This document shows, piece after piece, positions 1 to 45,963 of a DNA stretch of 64,000 bases; the stretch's first letter is position 1; the number at the start of each line of letters is the position of its first letter. Both the position numbers and the translations under genes were made by a program. The DNA is taken from positions 57,252,357 to 57,316,356 of the forward strand of contig NC_085858.1 in assembly GCF_034702125.1 (NCBI RefSeq), given 5' to 3'. The notes beneath the pieces were generated by a model. That model did not search any database, was not told where the DNA came from, and saw only the letters and a list, made by a program, of their open reading frames with translations. This DNA comes from Engraulis encrasicolus (taxonomy: Eukaryota > Chordata > Actinopteri > Clupeiformes > Engraulidae).

Positions 1-898
1 CAGAGGCTAAACATTGATTGGGGTCAAATTGATCCCCAAGGATAATAGGAGGGTTAAAGGCAATCAAGTCCAAGTGCAGTAATGATAGCCAGCGCATGCA
101 TTTATGGCTACCTTGTTTGCAACCTGCGTAAGAGGAGCACGAACATCGCCAGCAGTGCAAGGAGGACGCCTCGTTTGAGGATAGAAATGGTCGCAGCCTC
201 CTTCAGCAATCCATCAAATAACTTTGAATAATCTTAAAATAAAGCCTGATTCAATTAAAGACAACTTTACTGTCGTGTGCCTATTGTTTAGCCCATTAGG
301 ACTCGGAGTGTCCGTGGCTGCTGCACCATGATCCGGACCGGACCTCAAATAATTCAGCAAGCTTTAAAAAAATATATATGAATAGCATATTAAAATCAAT
401 AACAGAGCAAAACAAAAACAAAAAACGGGTAGGCAATGCCTACCATGTGTTATTACACAACTTGCAGGCCTAATAGGCTACACCTGGCGTAGACATCGTG
501 GACTGGTGCGCTCCGATAGCCTATCATACTGTAGGTGATTTGTAATGACAATGAGCGCATGGGCTATTAACAATGCGGACAAAACTTTTTTAAAAAGCAG
601 TTGGATTGAATGCACCAAGGCTTTTACCACTGTGCAGTAGCCTAACCTATAGGCCTACTTGAAGTAGGCCTATTATCCGGACAATGTAAATATCTGCATC
701 CTCGAAATGTGTTATCTGCCTGCTGTTCTGTTCCATGCCGCCTGTCATGCCGAGGTGATTTGATGACGCTTCCTATCACCCAGCAACGTTCTAATGGCAT
801 TGTAGTCGTTATTTTTTCTTCCGGTGATTTGATGACGCTTCAAATCACCATTACTAAAACAATAAATAGCTTTTATATTTAATATAAAGATATTATAT
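1..898. other. non-coding stretch with a repeated small hairpin
   Basis: I see no gene here. The motif GGTGATTTGATGACGCTTC occurs at 754-772 and again at 823-841. Each copy is followed by a near or exact complement of its start (ATCACC), so each can fold into a small hairpin; in the second copy the stem is GGTGATTTGA with TCAAATCACC. This may be the edge of an unrecognised repeat. Confidence 0.4.
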
Positions 899-920
899 CC
901 AGTGGCTACATAATCCCCTG

Positions 921-1470
921 TTATAATGTTTCCTGGTGAACCAGAATCTATGTGTTGACGCCCAGGGGGCTGGGCTACACAAACCTTCTGGTGCACCTGT
1001 GATTCGCTCTCCTCCTCCGTTTACGAAATAAACGGGGCAGCTCGACGAATCAGGATTGTAGGGAGGGATTTCAGTGGGTATGACGTTTATCGAACGCAAC
1101 ACCCTCCCCCAGGGTAGTTCGGCTGTGCCCGCCCCCTCCCTGAATCACAACAGTAATGGCGGCGTGTGAGGAGTTATCATGCGTCGGGATGGAAGCAGCA
1201 ATTTCAGCGGTGTTATCCAAAATACCTCAAGTTGATTTTCTAAAGGACGTTGTTCTGTTTTGGTTCCCGACCTGGCAGCGCTTACGTGACGACACGTCCT
1301 ACGTCACAAAGCTTCAACGTGAGTGGTCGAAGTGTCATGTCATTCATATGAGGTTGCTCCAACCGCGTGCAAGCATCTTTTGACTAAACCCCGCCTGCGG
1401 AGACGCGTGAAAGGGCAGTGTGCCAGTAGCCTGTTACTTACAGGCTACTGGTTCACCAGGAAAGTTATAA
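921..1470. repeat. inverted-repeat-bounded segment
   Basis: The left arm (921-944) reads TTATAATG then TTTCCTGGTGAACCAG. The right arm (1448-1470) is its inverse complement with about one mismatch and one gap. The enclosed 500 bp is GC-richer than its surroundings and holds the short open frame at 1156. This could be a small non-autonomous transposon that carries a promoter and first-exon fragment. No target duplication was found. Confidence 0.45.
1156..1320 (+). CDS. possible first coding exon, unidentified
   Basis: An open frame starts at an ATGGCGGC-type context and runs about 54 codons to a good splice donor, GTGAGT, at about 1320; beyond it the frame soon closes. The peptide is weakly hydrophobic, with a run like AAISAVLSKIPQVDFLKD. 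That style recalls the N-terminus of RecQ-like helicase proteins found in many copies in fish genomes, but the helicase domain is not present and the likeness is only an impression. It lies within inverted repeats at 921-1470, so it may be a captured or transposon-borne exon. No downstream partner exon was found. Confidence 0.25.
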
Positions 1471-1899
1471 TGTGGTCTAATACAGAGATAGGGCACAATA
1501 TTGTTTGAAAGGTGAATTCCGCTTTAATGTTTTTCACCTCAGAGTACCAACAATCAACACAAATGTGAATACCGGTAAGTCTCCAGCAGCACGTGAAGTC
1601 AGTTCTTCTCATGAAATTTTATCCCCATGATACTCATTCTACTCCATAAAAAGTTCCATGTGAGGGATTCTGACAGCAGAGTGTGAAAGTGGTCTGGAGA
1701 GTCACCATTCACTAACTAATGACTCATTATAGCATCAGCTGACTCAGGACAGTCATTACTTACCTTTTAATCCTGCCTGTGACCCTTTAAGGACATTTGT
1801 TCCTTTAAGGACATTTACTATGAAACAAAAACTGGTATGGATGGATGTAATACCCACCAAGTACTAAAACACTCATTGGTACGTTGAGCTGGATCTGGC

Positions 1900-2015
<116 letters not shown>

Positions 2016-2352
2016 ATATGCTTCCTACCTGACTGTGTGTCTACAACTGTGTGTGACTGAGTGCACATATTTACTAGAGTACTGTCTGAGCAGCAATGCA
2101 CCATATTGCAGCGTGTGCCTTGTGTCACTTGTCCTACTGCATGCAAAGCTGACATAACATAAACATGGAATCATCTTCATGCACACATGTGTGTATCCTT
2201 CAGCAAGTACAGTATACCCCGGGCCATAGAGGGATGGGAGACAATGAGAGACAAGAAGCCAAGTTGCATTGTAAGTCCCAGATAATCAGCAATACTTCCA
2301 TAAACCACTAGTGGGCAGCAGAACACTGGTTGAAAACCCCCTTACTTATGCA

Positions 2353-2469
<117 letters not shown>

Positions 2470-2545
2470 CATCTTAGTGTTTCCGTGATGAACTATAATA
2501 GTGTTTAGTGTGCTTCCTCACACACTCTTTGGTGTCTTTGCTTAC

Positions 2546-36338
<33,793 letters not shown>

Positions 36339-36598
36339 GACAGAACAGAGAGAGGCCACAGGTCTCACATGGTACACATACAGGCCTACATTTCAGAGGC
36401 AGGAGATGGATATCAGACATGCATGTGCACATATGCCACCAGCACAATATGGCATGACTGCTTATGACTTCTTGCCAAAGACTGGCCAGGGAAATTAGTA
36501 TAGAGGAGAAGCTTCACTCCTATTGGTTACCATTGTAGCCAGTAAACGTGGGTGCCCACTAGGGGGCGAACGCGGGCAAATGAAAACCCCATTGACAC

Positions 36599-38268
36599 TA
36601 GGGGTGGGCGATATGGGCAAAAAAAGTTATCTCGATATTTTTTAGAATTTTGACGATAACGATAATTTGACGATAATTTCCAAAAACACTTGCAAAAACA
36701 AGTAGGGCCTATTTCGGGGGGGTAATCAATGTGTACCGGAATATGGCAGGGCAGGGTGAGTAAAGCAGAACATTGTAGGCCTATGTTGCCTAAACTGCAT
36801 GTTACCAAGAGGTCTGCATAAATGATGGCATGTCTACATCACAGAGCATGGCAGTATAACAAAGCTACACATGTATGCTGTCTATGATTTGTGCATGATT
36901 CCAGACTTAATTTTAATTCTGCACTGGAGGTAGTAGTGCTGCATTTGTGTTTTAACTGGGGAGGGACAGAGAGTTGGGAGAAATGCTGTGCTGAAGAGCT
37001 TTCACTTTTTGAATTTAATAATATGCATATATATTCATACTATATTATAGGCATATAATTGCCTTCAGGACCTTATTAAATCAGCACCTTTTCAGAAATC
37101 CTGCCTAGACTAATATGCTGGACTGTAAAGTAATACTCACTTGTCATGAAAACATATCCATGTAAATAAACCTAACTAAGGCAGCTGCAAATTGCATGTG
37201 TTGAATTTCACACATTGTAATTTAACTCACTGCGCCAGTCTAACTTAACATTACTTGTCCACCTAAGGAGTTATGATATCTGTACATGCAGGTGGGTGTT
37301 TAAGTAAGGGTTAACGTTCGGCGAGAAGGTCGCTACCGTGGAATAGCAGCACGACAGAGAGAATCTTTAGACCCCGACGCGGAGCGGAGGGGTCTTGTTC
37401 TGTCTGAAGTGCTGCTATTCCACAAAGCGACCGACTCGCCGAAAGTTAACCCGCTTATTATATGGATATACTTAAATGATTCACACATGGCGGGGACATT
37501 TCTTTAGGCCTATTTAATGTTAAGATTGTTGCTGCGCAAAACAAAACAGTGCCGTTGTGGAACACTGCTAGGCAACAGCTAGGTAGCCAGGACAACAGGT
37601 GTTGTCTATCACAGCAGCTGATTAGAGTCATGTTGAAAAGTCGCTTTAGCAGTGAAAAGTCTTGTTGCCATTGACAGCGGTCTGTTATAGACCAACCCGT
37701 CCGTTATCGAAAAATAACAGACGTGCGAACGTTGGGGAGCCCCGTTGAAATGAATGGAGCATTCGACCGATGACGTCACACCATATAATAAGTAGTGAGT
37801 AACAGCCACTCTAGTTGTAGAGAACAACATTGCTTAGCCAAATTCGCTAACTAGCATGCTAACGCGATTTCTAAAGCTATTTCTCTTCCTAACTATTTGG
37901 CTTTCCATAATCACAGACAGTTGCTGATTAAAAGCACATAGTTCCAAAACGCCCTCAGCATCATGCAATGGCTGGTTTAATGGTTGAATTCCTCATGTAA
38001 ATCCACCATTTGGATAACAACAACTCTCCTCCACTGCCCAGCAGCAGCAGTGCTGCACGAGTGACACGAGATCTCTCTCTCTCTCCCTGTCTGCCAAAAC
38101 GCTGCAGCCCGCCCCCTTCAGCACTGTCTGCTCATTGGTTCACAGACTTATTCTCCAGTTCACAACAAAATTACTATTGGCTGACAGGCTTGGCTGACAG
38201 GCTTGGAGGAGTCATGTCACAGCGCTTTGTTGATTTTAGCGACTTCATAAAAATATCTCGATATTCAT
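36599..38268. mobile_element. hAT-like element, left end clear, right end lost, interrupted
   Basis: It begins TAGGGGTGGGCGATATGGGC with repeated ATCTCGATA and GACGATAA motifs, which is a common hAT terminus in fish. A related block, AAAATATCTCGATATTCATT, lies at 38248-38267, and the sequence at 38000-38230 suits the inside of the same family. The right terminus proper and a target duplication were not found. The hairpin-headed repeat at 37306-37792 interrupts it. Confidence 0.5.
37306..37792 (+). mobile_element. hairpin-headed MITE-like repeat, copy A
   Basis: It has two parts. At 37308-37452, a 145-nt imperfect hairpin starts GGGTTAACGTTCGGCGAG and ends CTCGCCGAAAGTTAACCC, with GTGGAATAGCAGCAC pairing to GTGCTGCTATTCCAC in the stem. 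At 37454-37792, a segment has inverted ends CTTATTATATGG and CCATATAATAAG. Copy B lies inverted at 42106-42751. No coding frame. Confidence 0.8.
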
Positions 38269-38756
38269 TCACTTGCCTGTGAGCTGCAGTAGGCCTACCA
38301 GCGGTGACCACCAGTGAGTGAACCCCCTCTGGACTGGCATGGCATAAGAATTGACCCGTTTAGAGTTTGTAAACTCTATGACGTAATTTGGCTGCGTGCG
38401 CGCCGTTGCCTCAGAATCGACCATGCACCCTTCACTTGTCCAGATACCTCGTTCACAAAGTCGAGAATCCCAAGAAAGCCGACCTAAAACCTCGGGAATG
38501 TGGGCGTGAAGATTTGGTGACGCAATGTCAGATCGATAATTATCGAGGTTGATCTCAGGCGGAAGTATAGAACAACGAGTTCCCGACCTTGTGTTTTGTA
38601 TGACGACACACGCATCATCAACATGGCGCCCATGCATGGAACTAGCATGTAAACAGTATCAGAAATGCTAAAATATAAAAATAATTGTAATCACTATCAA
38701 CAACACCAGTTGATGTCATTCAATTGCATATGTACATATGTCAGTACTGCTGGTAT

Positions 38757-38898
38757 ATGTAGCCTGCGTTAGTTCTGCCAGGGAGACTCAGAGCACCTGT
38801 GCATTTCGCAGAGCCAATCAGCGGCTGCCATTGCCTTTATAGCGACGTGTCTAAACTCTCCTTTCTTGCTGGCTTTAGGCATGGCCGGTCCGAAATCT
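38757..38898 (+). repeat. split direct repeat A1 (left end)
   Basis: 142 bp from ATGTAGCCTGCGTTAG to GGCCGGTCCGAAATCT, identical to A2 at 50284-50425. The sequences diverge abruptly on both sides. Confidence 0.97.
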
Positions 38899-40707
38899 GC
38901 GCGCGCCAAAACTTTGTTTACTGCAGTTAAATGTTTCCTTTATCGTAGTTTCAGGAGCATTATCGTGCTGTCATATCTCCCATCACTCCACTCACGCCCT
39001 GAATAGAAGGCTCCCGTACCGTTTCGCTTGTCCTCGAGGCTATTTTCATTTCGATTCAGTTTTAGGATCTCGCCATGTCTGGGCAGCTGGCTTCAGCGTC
39101 TTTATTACACTTCAGGGGTTTTGCTGGTGCTACGTTTTTCTCTCTATCACTAAGCGCTCTGTCCTACTATCACGTCGACTTCTGGTTCGGACGCCCGCAG
39201 GGATAGTAGATTTAGGAAGGTTGGCAGCGCTGCTTTCTGTGATCACATGTGCGTAAGTAAGCGAGGCTTGCCTCTCATCGTCGCTTAAAATGTATTGCTT
39301 TCACTAACCTAAGCTATAGGTTCTCAGTTTATAGTCATGCGTTTACTTTCTTCTTCTTTGTCTCGTTTCCCGTTGCCGCTGTTTTTTCTCCCCTCTGACT
39401 GCTTAAAGAAACACTATGCAACTTAGTCATGAAATGGCTTGGAACTCAGGGTTTTGCTTGACTGACCCGTTATGGCGAAAATGGGAATATTTCCATCACC
39501 ATCTGGTGGTTCTGCTCCGAAACAGCACTTGCAGTTTTGCCTGGAGGCGCCGCGCCCTTTGTTGTTGTGGAATTTGTGGCCGCTAGGGGCGTCTAGATTT
39601 CTATGGTGTATGAGTGGAAAGAATGAGAGACCCATTCATCCCCTTCGTTTGCTAACTAAGCAGCAGCAGCTCGCTGAAAGCTGGCTACTGGCTAGCTGAT
39701 TGTAAAATATCACGCTGGCATGCAGCGAAAACAACGAATGGGACTGCAAATAAATCACGAGCTAATTGAGATGAAAGGTTTGGACAGGCAAATAAATCGC
39801 TTGGAACATTGGAAAAGGGCTTCAAAACGGAGAGAGCCGAACACCAAAACAGCAAATATGTGGATTTTATCACTCATTCACTGCACTGGGATATATGCAT
39901 TAGCATTCTCAAAGTCCACGCCACCTCGTTTTAGTTTACAAAGCTACACAAATGTATACGAGTTGAAATCTGATAGCGCACATTTTACTTGATGTCAAAG
40001 GACACAATCAGTCGAGCGAGGCTAAAAACGTGATCTCTAGCCGGCTTATGGGTGTCCACTTTCACTTTCAACACCAAGATAAAAACGCGTATTGTCACCT
40101 CGACTTGGAAATCAAATCTTTGTTATTACAACAAAATAAGCAATAGCCTTTTGTCTCCTCGTTCTCCTAATGTACAGGTACTATATAGTTACTGGAAATG
40201 TGAAATAAAGACGGGGATATCTGCCGGGAACAAGTGGATCAAATAATAGTAGGCCTATCCATCTGAAGGAAGTGCAAACGTGATTGCAGTTGTGTGAAGT
40301 GAATAGACGAAGCAGCGAACTCATAAGCAAGGGGGAGAATCGCTGATAAAGCCCCAAGTGGAGAGAGCTGAATGCAAGGAAGAGAATCTGGCTAATTACA
40401 GAAGACGAAGAAATTGAATTCGCACATAATCTCGAAGCCAATGTCTGTCTAATTTAGTTCAATGCACATTTTCGGCAGAACCACTAGAGGCCGCCATAAA
40501 GTTGTTTACATCGGTGTGTTTATGTCAAAGTTGCATTGGATATCTTTAAGTTAAATTGTGGAGTGCTCCCTGTAACGACTTACTAGTCGCGTTGCGTCCT
40601 CCTTGCCGACCTAGAAATATTCATAACTGACTCTTATGGTTGTCGTTTGACTGATCGCTCGTGCACTGCTCTGTAGCCTTCGTGGCGTGGTGGCAATGTG
40701 TTATGCG
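38899..40707. other. interior of split-repeat element, left part, no gene seen
   Basis: Contains ordinary open frames without recognisable domains (such as 39720-39992). A block from AAAGAAACACTATGCAACTT (39404) to about 40576 recalls a common fish repeat whose other end would be a diverged inverse of this start; not confirmed. Confidence 0.35.
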
Positions 40708-41145
40708 TAAGGCTGTAACGATATTGTATCGAACCGAGGGATCGCGGTACGCAGACCCACGAACCCCTATCGCGAAGCTTCCTCACAGAATCGCGATGTG
40801 CCCTTTTAAAGTTGTTACCCCTCAGTGTAGAACACAACAGGCAACATACAGGCAAGAGTTTGCATATGTGCTTAAAAAGACCAGTAGAAAAAGGGCGCAC
40901 ACGTTCGAGTAACAGTTCCATTCACAGCTTTCTCATATAAAATGCTCCATCCAACCAGCACGTTGTTGTTATCCATTGCCTGAGCAACCTCCGCGAGAGG
41001 CAAACATCGGAAGGTGAACGACAAATGAACAACAAGGAAGGTGAAGGACAAATGAACAACAGACCAAGAAGGCTTTTATAAACGTGTCAATATTTTTTTT
41101 ACTCATGCATGCGCGGTGTATTGCGAGTGGAGTTTGATGTTGGAG

Positions 41146-41180
<35 letters not shown>

Positions 41181-42078
41181 AAAGAGAGAGAGCGCACGAG
41201 ATGCTCCGCCTGCCTATAAACCAGCCTGGAATCGCTTGTAGGGAGGTGCCCGAAGTCGGACGAACGTTGAGGTCGATAGGCAGGATATTAGGCAGCATTA
41301 TTTCTTCCCACATTAATGTTAAGCTATATTGTAAAATTACCGCCTACATAAGCAGAAAGCATGCTCCATTTCAGCATTCATTCTCGCTCTTGACAAAATG
41401 TCAAACCACAAAACAAAACGAAAAACGTGCGCGTTACGTAGCAGTGAGAACTAACAGGTTAATTTCGAGTTTTGATTGTAGGCTACGGGCAGGCGCTGCT
41501 GCACGATCAAAAAAAAGCTACAGAAATATTTAACTTAATCAAAATTAAGTGTTGCATTTCTTTAAGTAGCCTAACTTAATACAACATGTTTCCTGACGAT
41601 ATATGGCCAGTGTTGTTTTAATGTTTGGATATTAATTGGATAGGCATAGGCCTAATGTTTGATAAAGTAAGACAGTTGCCAATGACTATACACCTTGACC
41701 ACCCACCTCTTTCTCTCTCTCTCTCGCTCTCTCTCTCAACATCTTAGCTTATTTATAAGCCTTTTCCCTTGGTGAACTAATATCCCTTATTTCTCTGTGT
41801 TGTGTTTTGATGTCAACACCTGGGAACAGGTTGCAGTGGTAGCCTATATCTGCAACATCATTCAGCCTTGTAAACCTACAAAATTAATGCAGGCAGGTAA
41901 ATGCAAAAAATATATTAATTACAAAGTATATATATCATTTATTTTCATATAATTATTATTATTTTTTCCAAAAAAAAAAAACATTTTTTTTTGTGTGAAA
42001 TCGTGGGGCATATCGAATCGTGGGTCATATATCGTGATACAAACCGAATCGTGGGTTGGGTTTATCGTTACAGCCTTA
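40708..42078. mobile_element. hAT element, 1371 bp
   Basis: Exact 16-bp terminal inverted repeats TAAGGCTGTAACGATA. Exact 8-bp direct repeats GTTATGCG at 40700-40707 and 42079-42086. Subterminal ATCG-rich repeats (TCGAACCGAGGGATCGCGG; CGAATCGTGGGTTGGG). No transposase frame. A (GA)n tract is at 41147-41177 and a short (TC)n tract at about 41710-41740. Confidence 0.93.
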
Positions 42079-42105
42079 GTTATGCGTCACGGTGCGTTAT
42101 GTGTA

Positions 42106-42751
42106 GTTATTATATGGTTGTGACGTCATCTGTCGAATGCTCCATTCATTTCAACGGGGCTCCCCAACGTTCGGACGTCTGTTATTTTTCGATAACGGAC
42201 GGGTTGGTCTATAACAGACCGCTGTCAATGGCAACAAGACTTTTCACTGCTAAAGCGACTTTTCAACAAGACTCTAATCAGCTGCTGTGATAGACAGCAC
42301 CCGTTGTCCTGGCTACCGCTGTCAATGACAAGACGTTCACTGCTAAAGCCACTGGCTTGTATACAAGTCAGTGGCTAAAGCGAATGTTTCATATCACTCC
42401 GCAGGGGGTCCGGTCTTTTGTCACTCTAATCAGCTGCTGTGATAGACAACACCTGTTGTCCTGGCTAGCCTACCTAGCTGTTGCCTAGCGGTGCATGTTC
42501 CACAACGGCACTGTTTTGTTTTGCGCAGCAACAATCTTAACATTAAATAGGTCTAAAGAAATGTCCCCGCATGTGTGAATCATTTAAGTATATCCATATA
42601 ATAAGCGGGTTAACTTTCGGCGAGTCGGTCGCTTTGTGGAATAGCAGCACTTCAGAGAGAACAAGACCCCTCCGCTCCGCGTCGGGGTCTAAATTCTCTC
42701 TGTCGTGCTGCTATTCCACGGTAGCGACCTTCTCGCCGAACGTTAACCCTT
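42106..42751 (-). mobile_element. hairpin-headed MITE-like repeat, copy B
   Basis: An inverse-orientation copy of 37306-37792, with the same GGGTTAACGTTCGGCGAG hairpin head (42605-42749) and TTATTATATGG ends. It is about 160 bp longer because a segment (from TAGACA(A/G)CACC(C/T)GTTGTCC to TCTAATCAGCTGCTGTG) is duplicated at 42284-42440, with a small hairpin CACTGGCTTGTATACAAGTC inside. Confidence 0.8.
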
Positions 42752-43574
42752 ACCTACTAGAGTCGACTCTCGCCCTCTATTTTAGTCATGCAATTTACTC
42801 ACGGGGTTCTCGTTCCTAAGGAGCGGCTCGTTATCTCTACGGGAGCGGCTCATTGTTGACTGCTACATTTTGTGTAGTCCGTGTAGGCCTACTTATCTGT
42901 TTCTGGTGAGGTTGCCCATGCGGGGTCTTTGGAGTAGTAGTGGGGTCGTAGGCATGTGCATTTTTTCTCAGTCATTTCAAATTGGTGTTAAAGTTTGGTT
43001 TTCACTTCCAAGTTGAAGTTTAGGGTCTATAGAACAATTTGAGTTCGAGTGTCAAACACACAGATAACAAAATGGCCTGCTGGGGGCGCTCTAAAATGTA
43101 TAAACTGCTATAAGTTTTGATTAGTTTAACCAAATGTAACATATGAGGTATGTATGGATTCAGCATTAAGAGGAGAAACTGATGAGCAAAGTAGTTGGTC
43201 ACCAGATTAAAGACACACTATGTAATAAACACACTTTTAGCCCATGGACAGCAAAATTCAGGTTTTTTTTTAAGATAAAGGGTGGAAATGCCCCCAAAGT
43301 TGCAATGAAACATAATTTATTGTTACAAGCTATTGTAAATAAAGCCTGGGATATCATTCAACTTGATTTGTTCAGAATATCCCTGAAGCACAAAGATACC
43401 TAGTATACCTATACGCAAATATGGCTGCATAAAGCCTATGTCATACTTAGCACCCAACTTGCAACTTTGAGTTTATGAATTTAGGATCATGAGTACCAGC
43501 TTTTTTCAATCAAGCCATACTCTATTAACACATAAAATCACAAAAAAATTATATCCGGAAGAAAATAAATCAAT

Positions 43575-43575
<1 letters not shown>

Positions 43576-43625
<50 letters not shown>

Positions 43626-43642
43626 GGTATTATTATTATTAA
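43576..43642. repeat. (ATT)n microsatellite
   Basis: About 20 ATT units with one interruption. A second ATT array of similar type lies at 45333-45367 near the other arm of the long-inverted-repeat element. Confidence 0.95.
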
Positions 43643-43755
43643 AACTGCATTTCCGGAGAGACAATGCTATTAGTATGCTTGTGGCTTCTGCACACACACA
43701 CATACATACAGAGCTGTCGTATACACACACAGAAACACGAGGGAAAGAGATAGAG

Positions 43756-43758
<3 letters not shown>

Positions 43759-43842
<84 letters not shown>
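43759..43842. repeat. (GT)n microsatellite
   Basis: About 42 uninterrupted TG units. Confidence 0.98.
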
Positions 43843-43845
<3 letters not shown>

Positions 43846-43849
43846 GCAT

Positions 43850-43985
43850 GTGCATGTATGGAGATGCTTCAGGTGCCTTTCAGCAATGGGTGGGTAGGGA
43901 GAGGTAAGGGTGGGATTCAAACCTGCAACCCTCTGACAGACCAACACCTGATACCCAGTAGGCCACTGCCACTTACTGTATAGAG
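43850..43985 (-). mobile_element. tRNA-derived SINE fragment
   Basis: On the minus strand there is a box-A-like TGGCCTACTGGGTATCAGG and a box B GGTTTGAATCCC at tRNA-like spacing, preceded by GCAGTGGCC. The body after the tRNA part is short. It is not a functional tRNA gene: no cloverleaf acceptor pairing was seen. Confidence 0.6.
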
Positions 43986-44685
43986 TGGCCACAGCAGCAT
44001 AATTAGGCCACGATTGTCCAGGTTCTACAAGGCTGCATGTGTGTGTGTATGAATGAAGATTCTAAAGGTGACAGTTTGGCAGTCAATAGCTGAGTAGGCC
44101 TAATATGTGCAGCCTTATCTCCAAAAGTTTTACAAGTTGTCAAATGATTTTGACACAGACATGTCATAACCCTGTTCTTCATGTCAAAGCTGAGATCACT
44201 TTTCTAGGCCAAATGGTTCAGTCAAAAATTGGACATATTCAGGCCCCTATGCGCTGAGCTGTTCACATATTTTTTTCTAAGTGAATGGGGTCACATCATA
44301 GGGATTTTAAAACTGCTCTCTCTCAAACATTTTTGGCTAATGATCTTAACACTGTTTGTATTCAGAGCCAAGACCTCTCTGACAATGCCTTTACCTAGTC
44401 GAAAGGTGAAGCGGTTTAATTTATTATATTAAAAACCCCAGGACAGGTCACCTCTCACTCTAACTGCCACAGTTTGTGACATCATCATCTTGACCATTCT
44501 ACCATTCATTTCAATGAGGGGAAAACAGAGAGAAAACTGAGGAAAACGAATCTGGTGAACGAATGAAAGGGGGTAGGCCAGCGAAAAATACACCACCTTG
44601 AGCCCTTTTCCAGCTGTTCGTTTTGGCACTCAAACCGTGTCTCTATCTGTAACGCTGTAACGATTCAAAGCCACCATACTAATGA

Positions 44686-45015
44686 ATGGAGGTGAATGGA
44701 AAAACGTAGAATAATAATAAACTGTCGATGAACAATTAGTATGCTTTCCCGCAAGCATACTAAATAATAAACTGTCGGACAACAATTAGTATGCTTGCTG
44801 GGGGCAGGCAGAGGCCTTTGGCAAGCATACTGAATAATACTATAGGACTATTTCATACATGGAAGACACAATTATCTGCTGTTATGAAGACATCTCTGTC
44901 ATCTGGGAACTGTCCATTTGTTACCAGCACAGTTGACAGGAATAAAAAAATTGCATTATCTGCATTTGCCTGAAATGCCTGCCAATCTGGTAACAAATGG
45001 ACAGTTCCCAGATTT
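44686..45015. repeat. small inverted and direct repeats inside the long-TIR element
   Basis: The phrase AACAATTAGTATGCTT occurs twice (44729, 44780) with the inverse AAGCATACT in between and after. Separately, CTGGGAACTGTCCATTTG (from 44901) pairs with CAAATGGACAGTTCCCAG (to 45010), with a ~60-bp loop. Confidence 0.75.
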
Positions 45016-45326
45016 GGACTACACTACCAAAGATGCCGTTGCCAAAGATGTATTCCAACTAGAGGTGAAGTGCAGCTGTACTAGTACTTATACAAATACA
45101 CCTGCCAGATCTTGGTGCAAGTGCATGAAGGGTTAAAGTACACACGTCTGTGCAAGTGCACATGCAATTTCTAAGACTGACCACTGACTGTTATTGTATC
45201 TGTTCTCTGTCATAGTTATTGTAGAGTGGAGTATTGGGATAAATGTTAGCCATATGTCTTCTGTTTGTTTTTGAATGTCGGAAAAACTGTCCTCATAGTA
45301 TATCATCATCATCATCATTATCCTTA

Positions 45327-45367
<41 letters not shown>

Positions 45368-45963
45368 GATTTACTTTTTTTTAGATATAAAGTTTTTTGT
45401 CAATAAAATGATGGCTTAATTGGAAAAAAAAGCTGTTACTCATGATCCTAAATTCATAAACTCAAAGTTGCAAGTTGGGTGCTAAGTATGACATAGGCTT
45501 TATGCTGTCGTATTTGAGTATAGGTATCCTAAGTATCTGTGTGCTTCAGGGATATTCTGAACAAATCAACTTAAGTGATAACCCAGGCTTTATTTACAAT
45601 AGCTTGTAACAATAAATTATGTTTCATTGCAACTTTGAGGGCATTTCCACCCTTTATCTTAAAAAAGCCCGGATTTTGCTGTCCATTGGCTAAAAGTGTG
45701 TTTATTACATAGTGTGTCTTTAATCTGGTAACCGAATCCTTAGCTCACCGGTTTCACCTCTTCATGCTGAATCCATACATACCTCATATGTTAAATTTGG
45801 TTTACATAATCAAAAGTTATAGCAGTTTACATATTTTAGAGCGCCCCCCGCAGGCCATTTTGTTATCTGTGTGTTTGACACTCGAACTCAAATTGTTCTA
45901 TAGACCCTAAACTTCAACTTGGAAGTGAAAACCAAACTTTAACACCAATTTGAAATGACTGAG

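Larger units (their letters stand above)
42967..45963. mobile_element. DNA transposon with ~530-bp terminal inverted repeats
   Basis: The left arm (42967-43495) and right arm (45437-45963) are inverse complements along their length with scattered differences, both beginning CTCAGTCATTTCAAATTGG from the outside. Very long inverted repeats are typical of some Mutator-like and related elements. I could not find a clear target duplication. The ~1.9-kb interior has no transposase frame, only microsatellites, a SINE fragment and small hairpins. Confidence 0.75.

Noticed and set aside
39404..40576. Another complete DNA transposon with AAAGAAACACTATGC ends
   Set aside because: The left end looks like a known type of fish repeat, but the right end is too diverged to pair and no target duplication was found.
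37306..42751. A single 5.4-kb transposon with copies A and B as its terminal inverted repeats
   Set aside because: Each copy has its own inverted ends, copy A lies outside and copy B inside the split-repeat element, and copy A interrupts a different hAT-like element. Two independent insertions explain this better.
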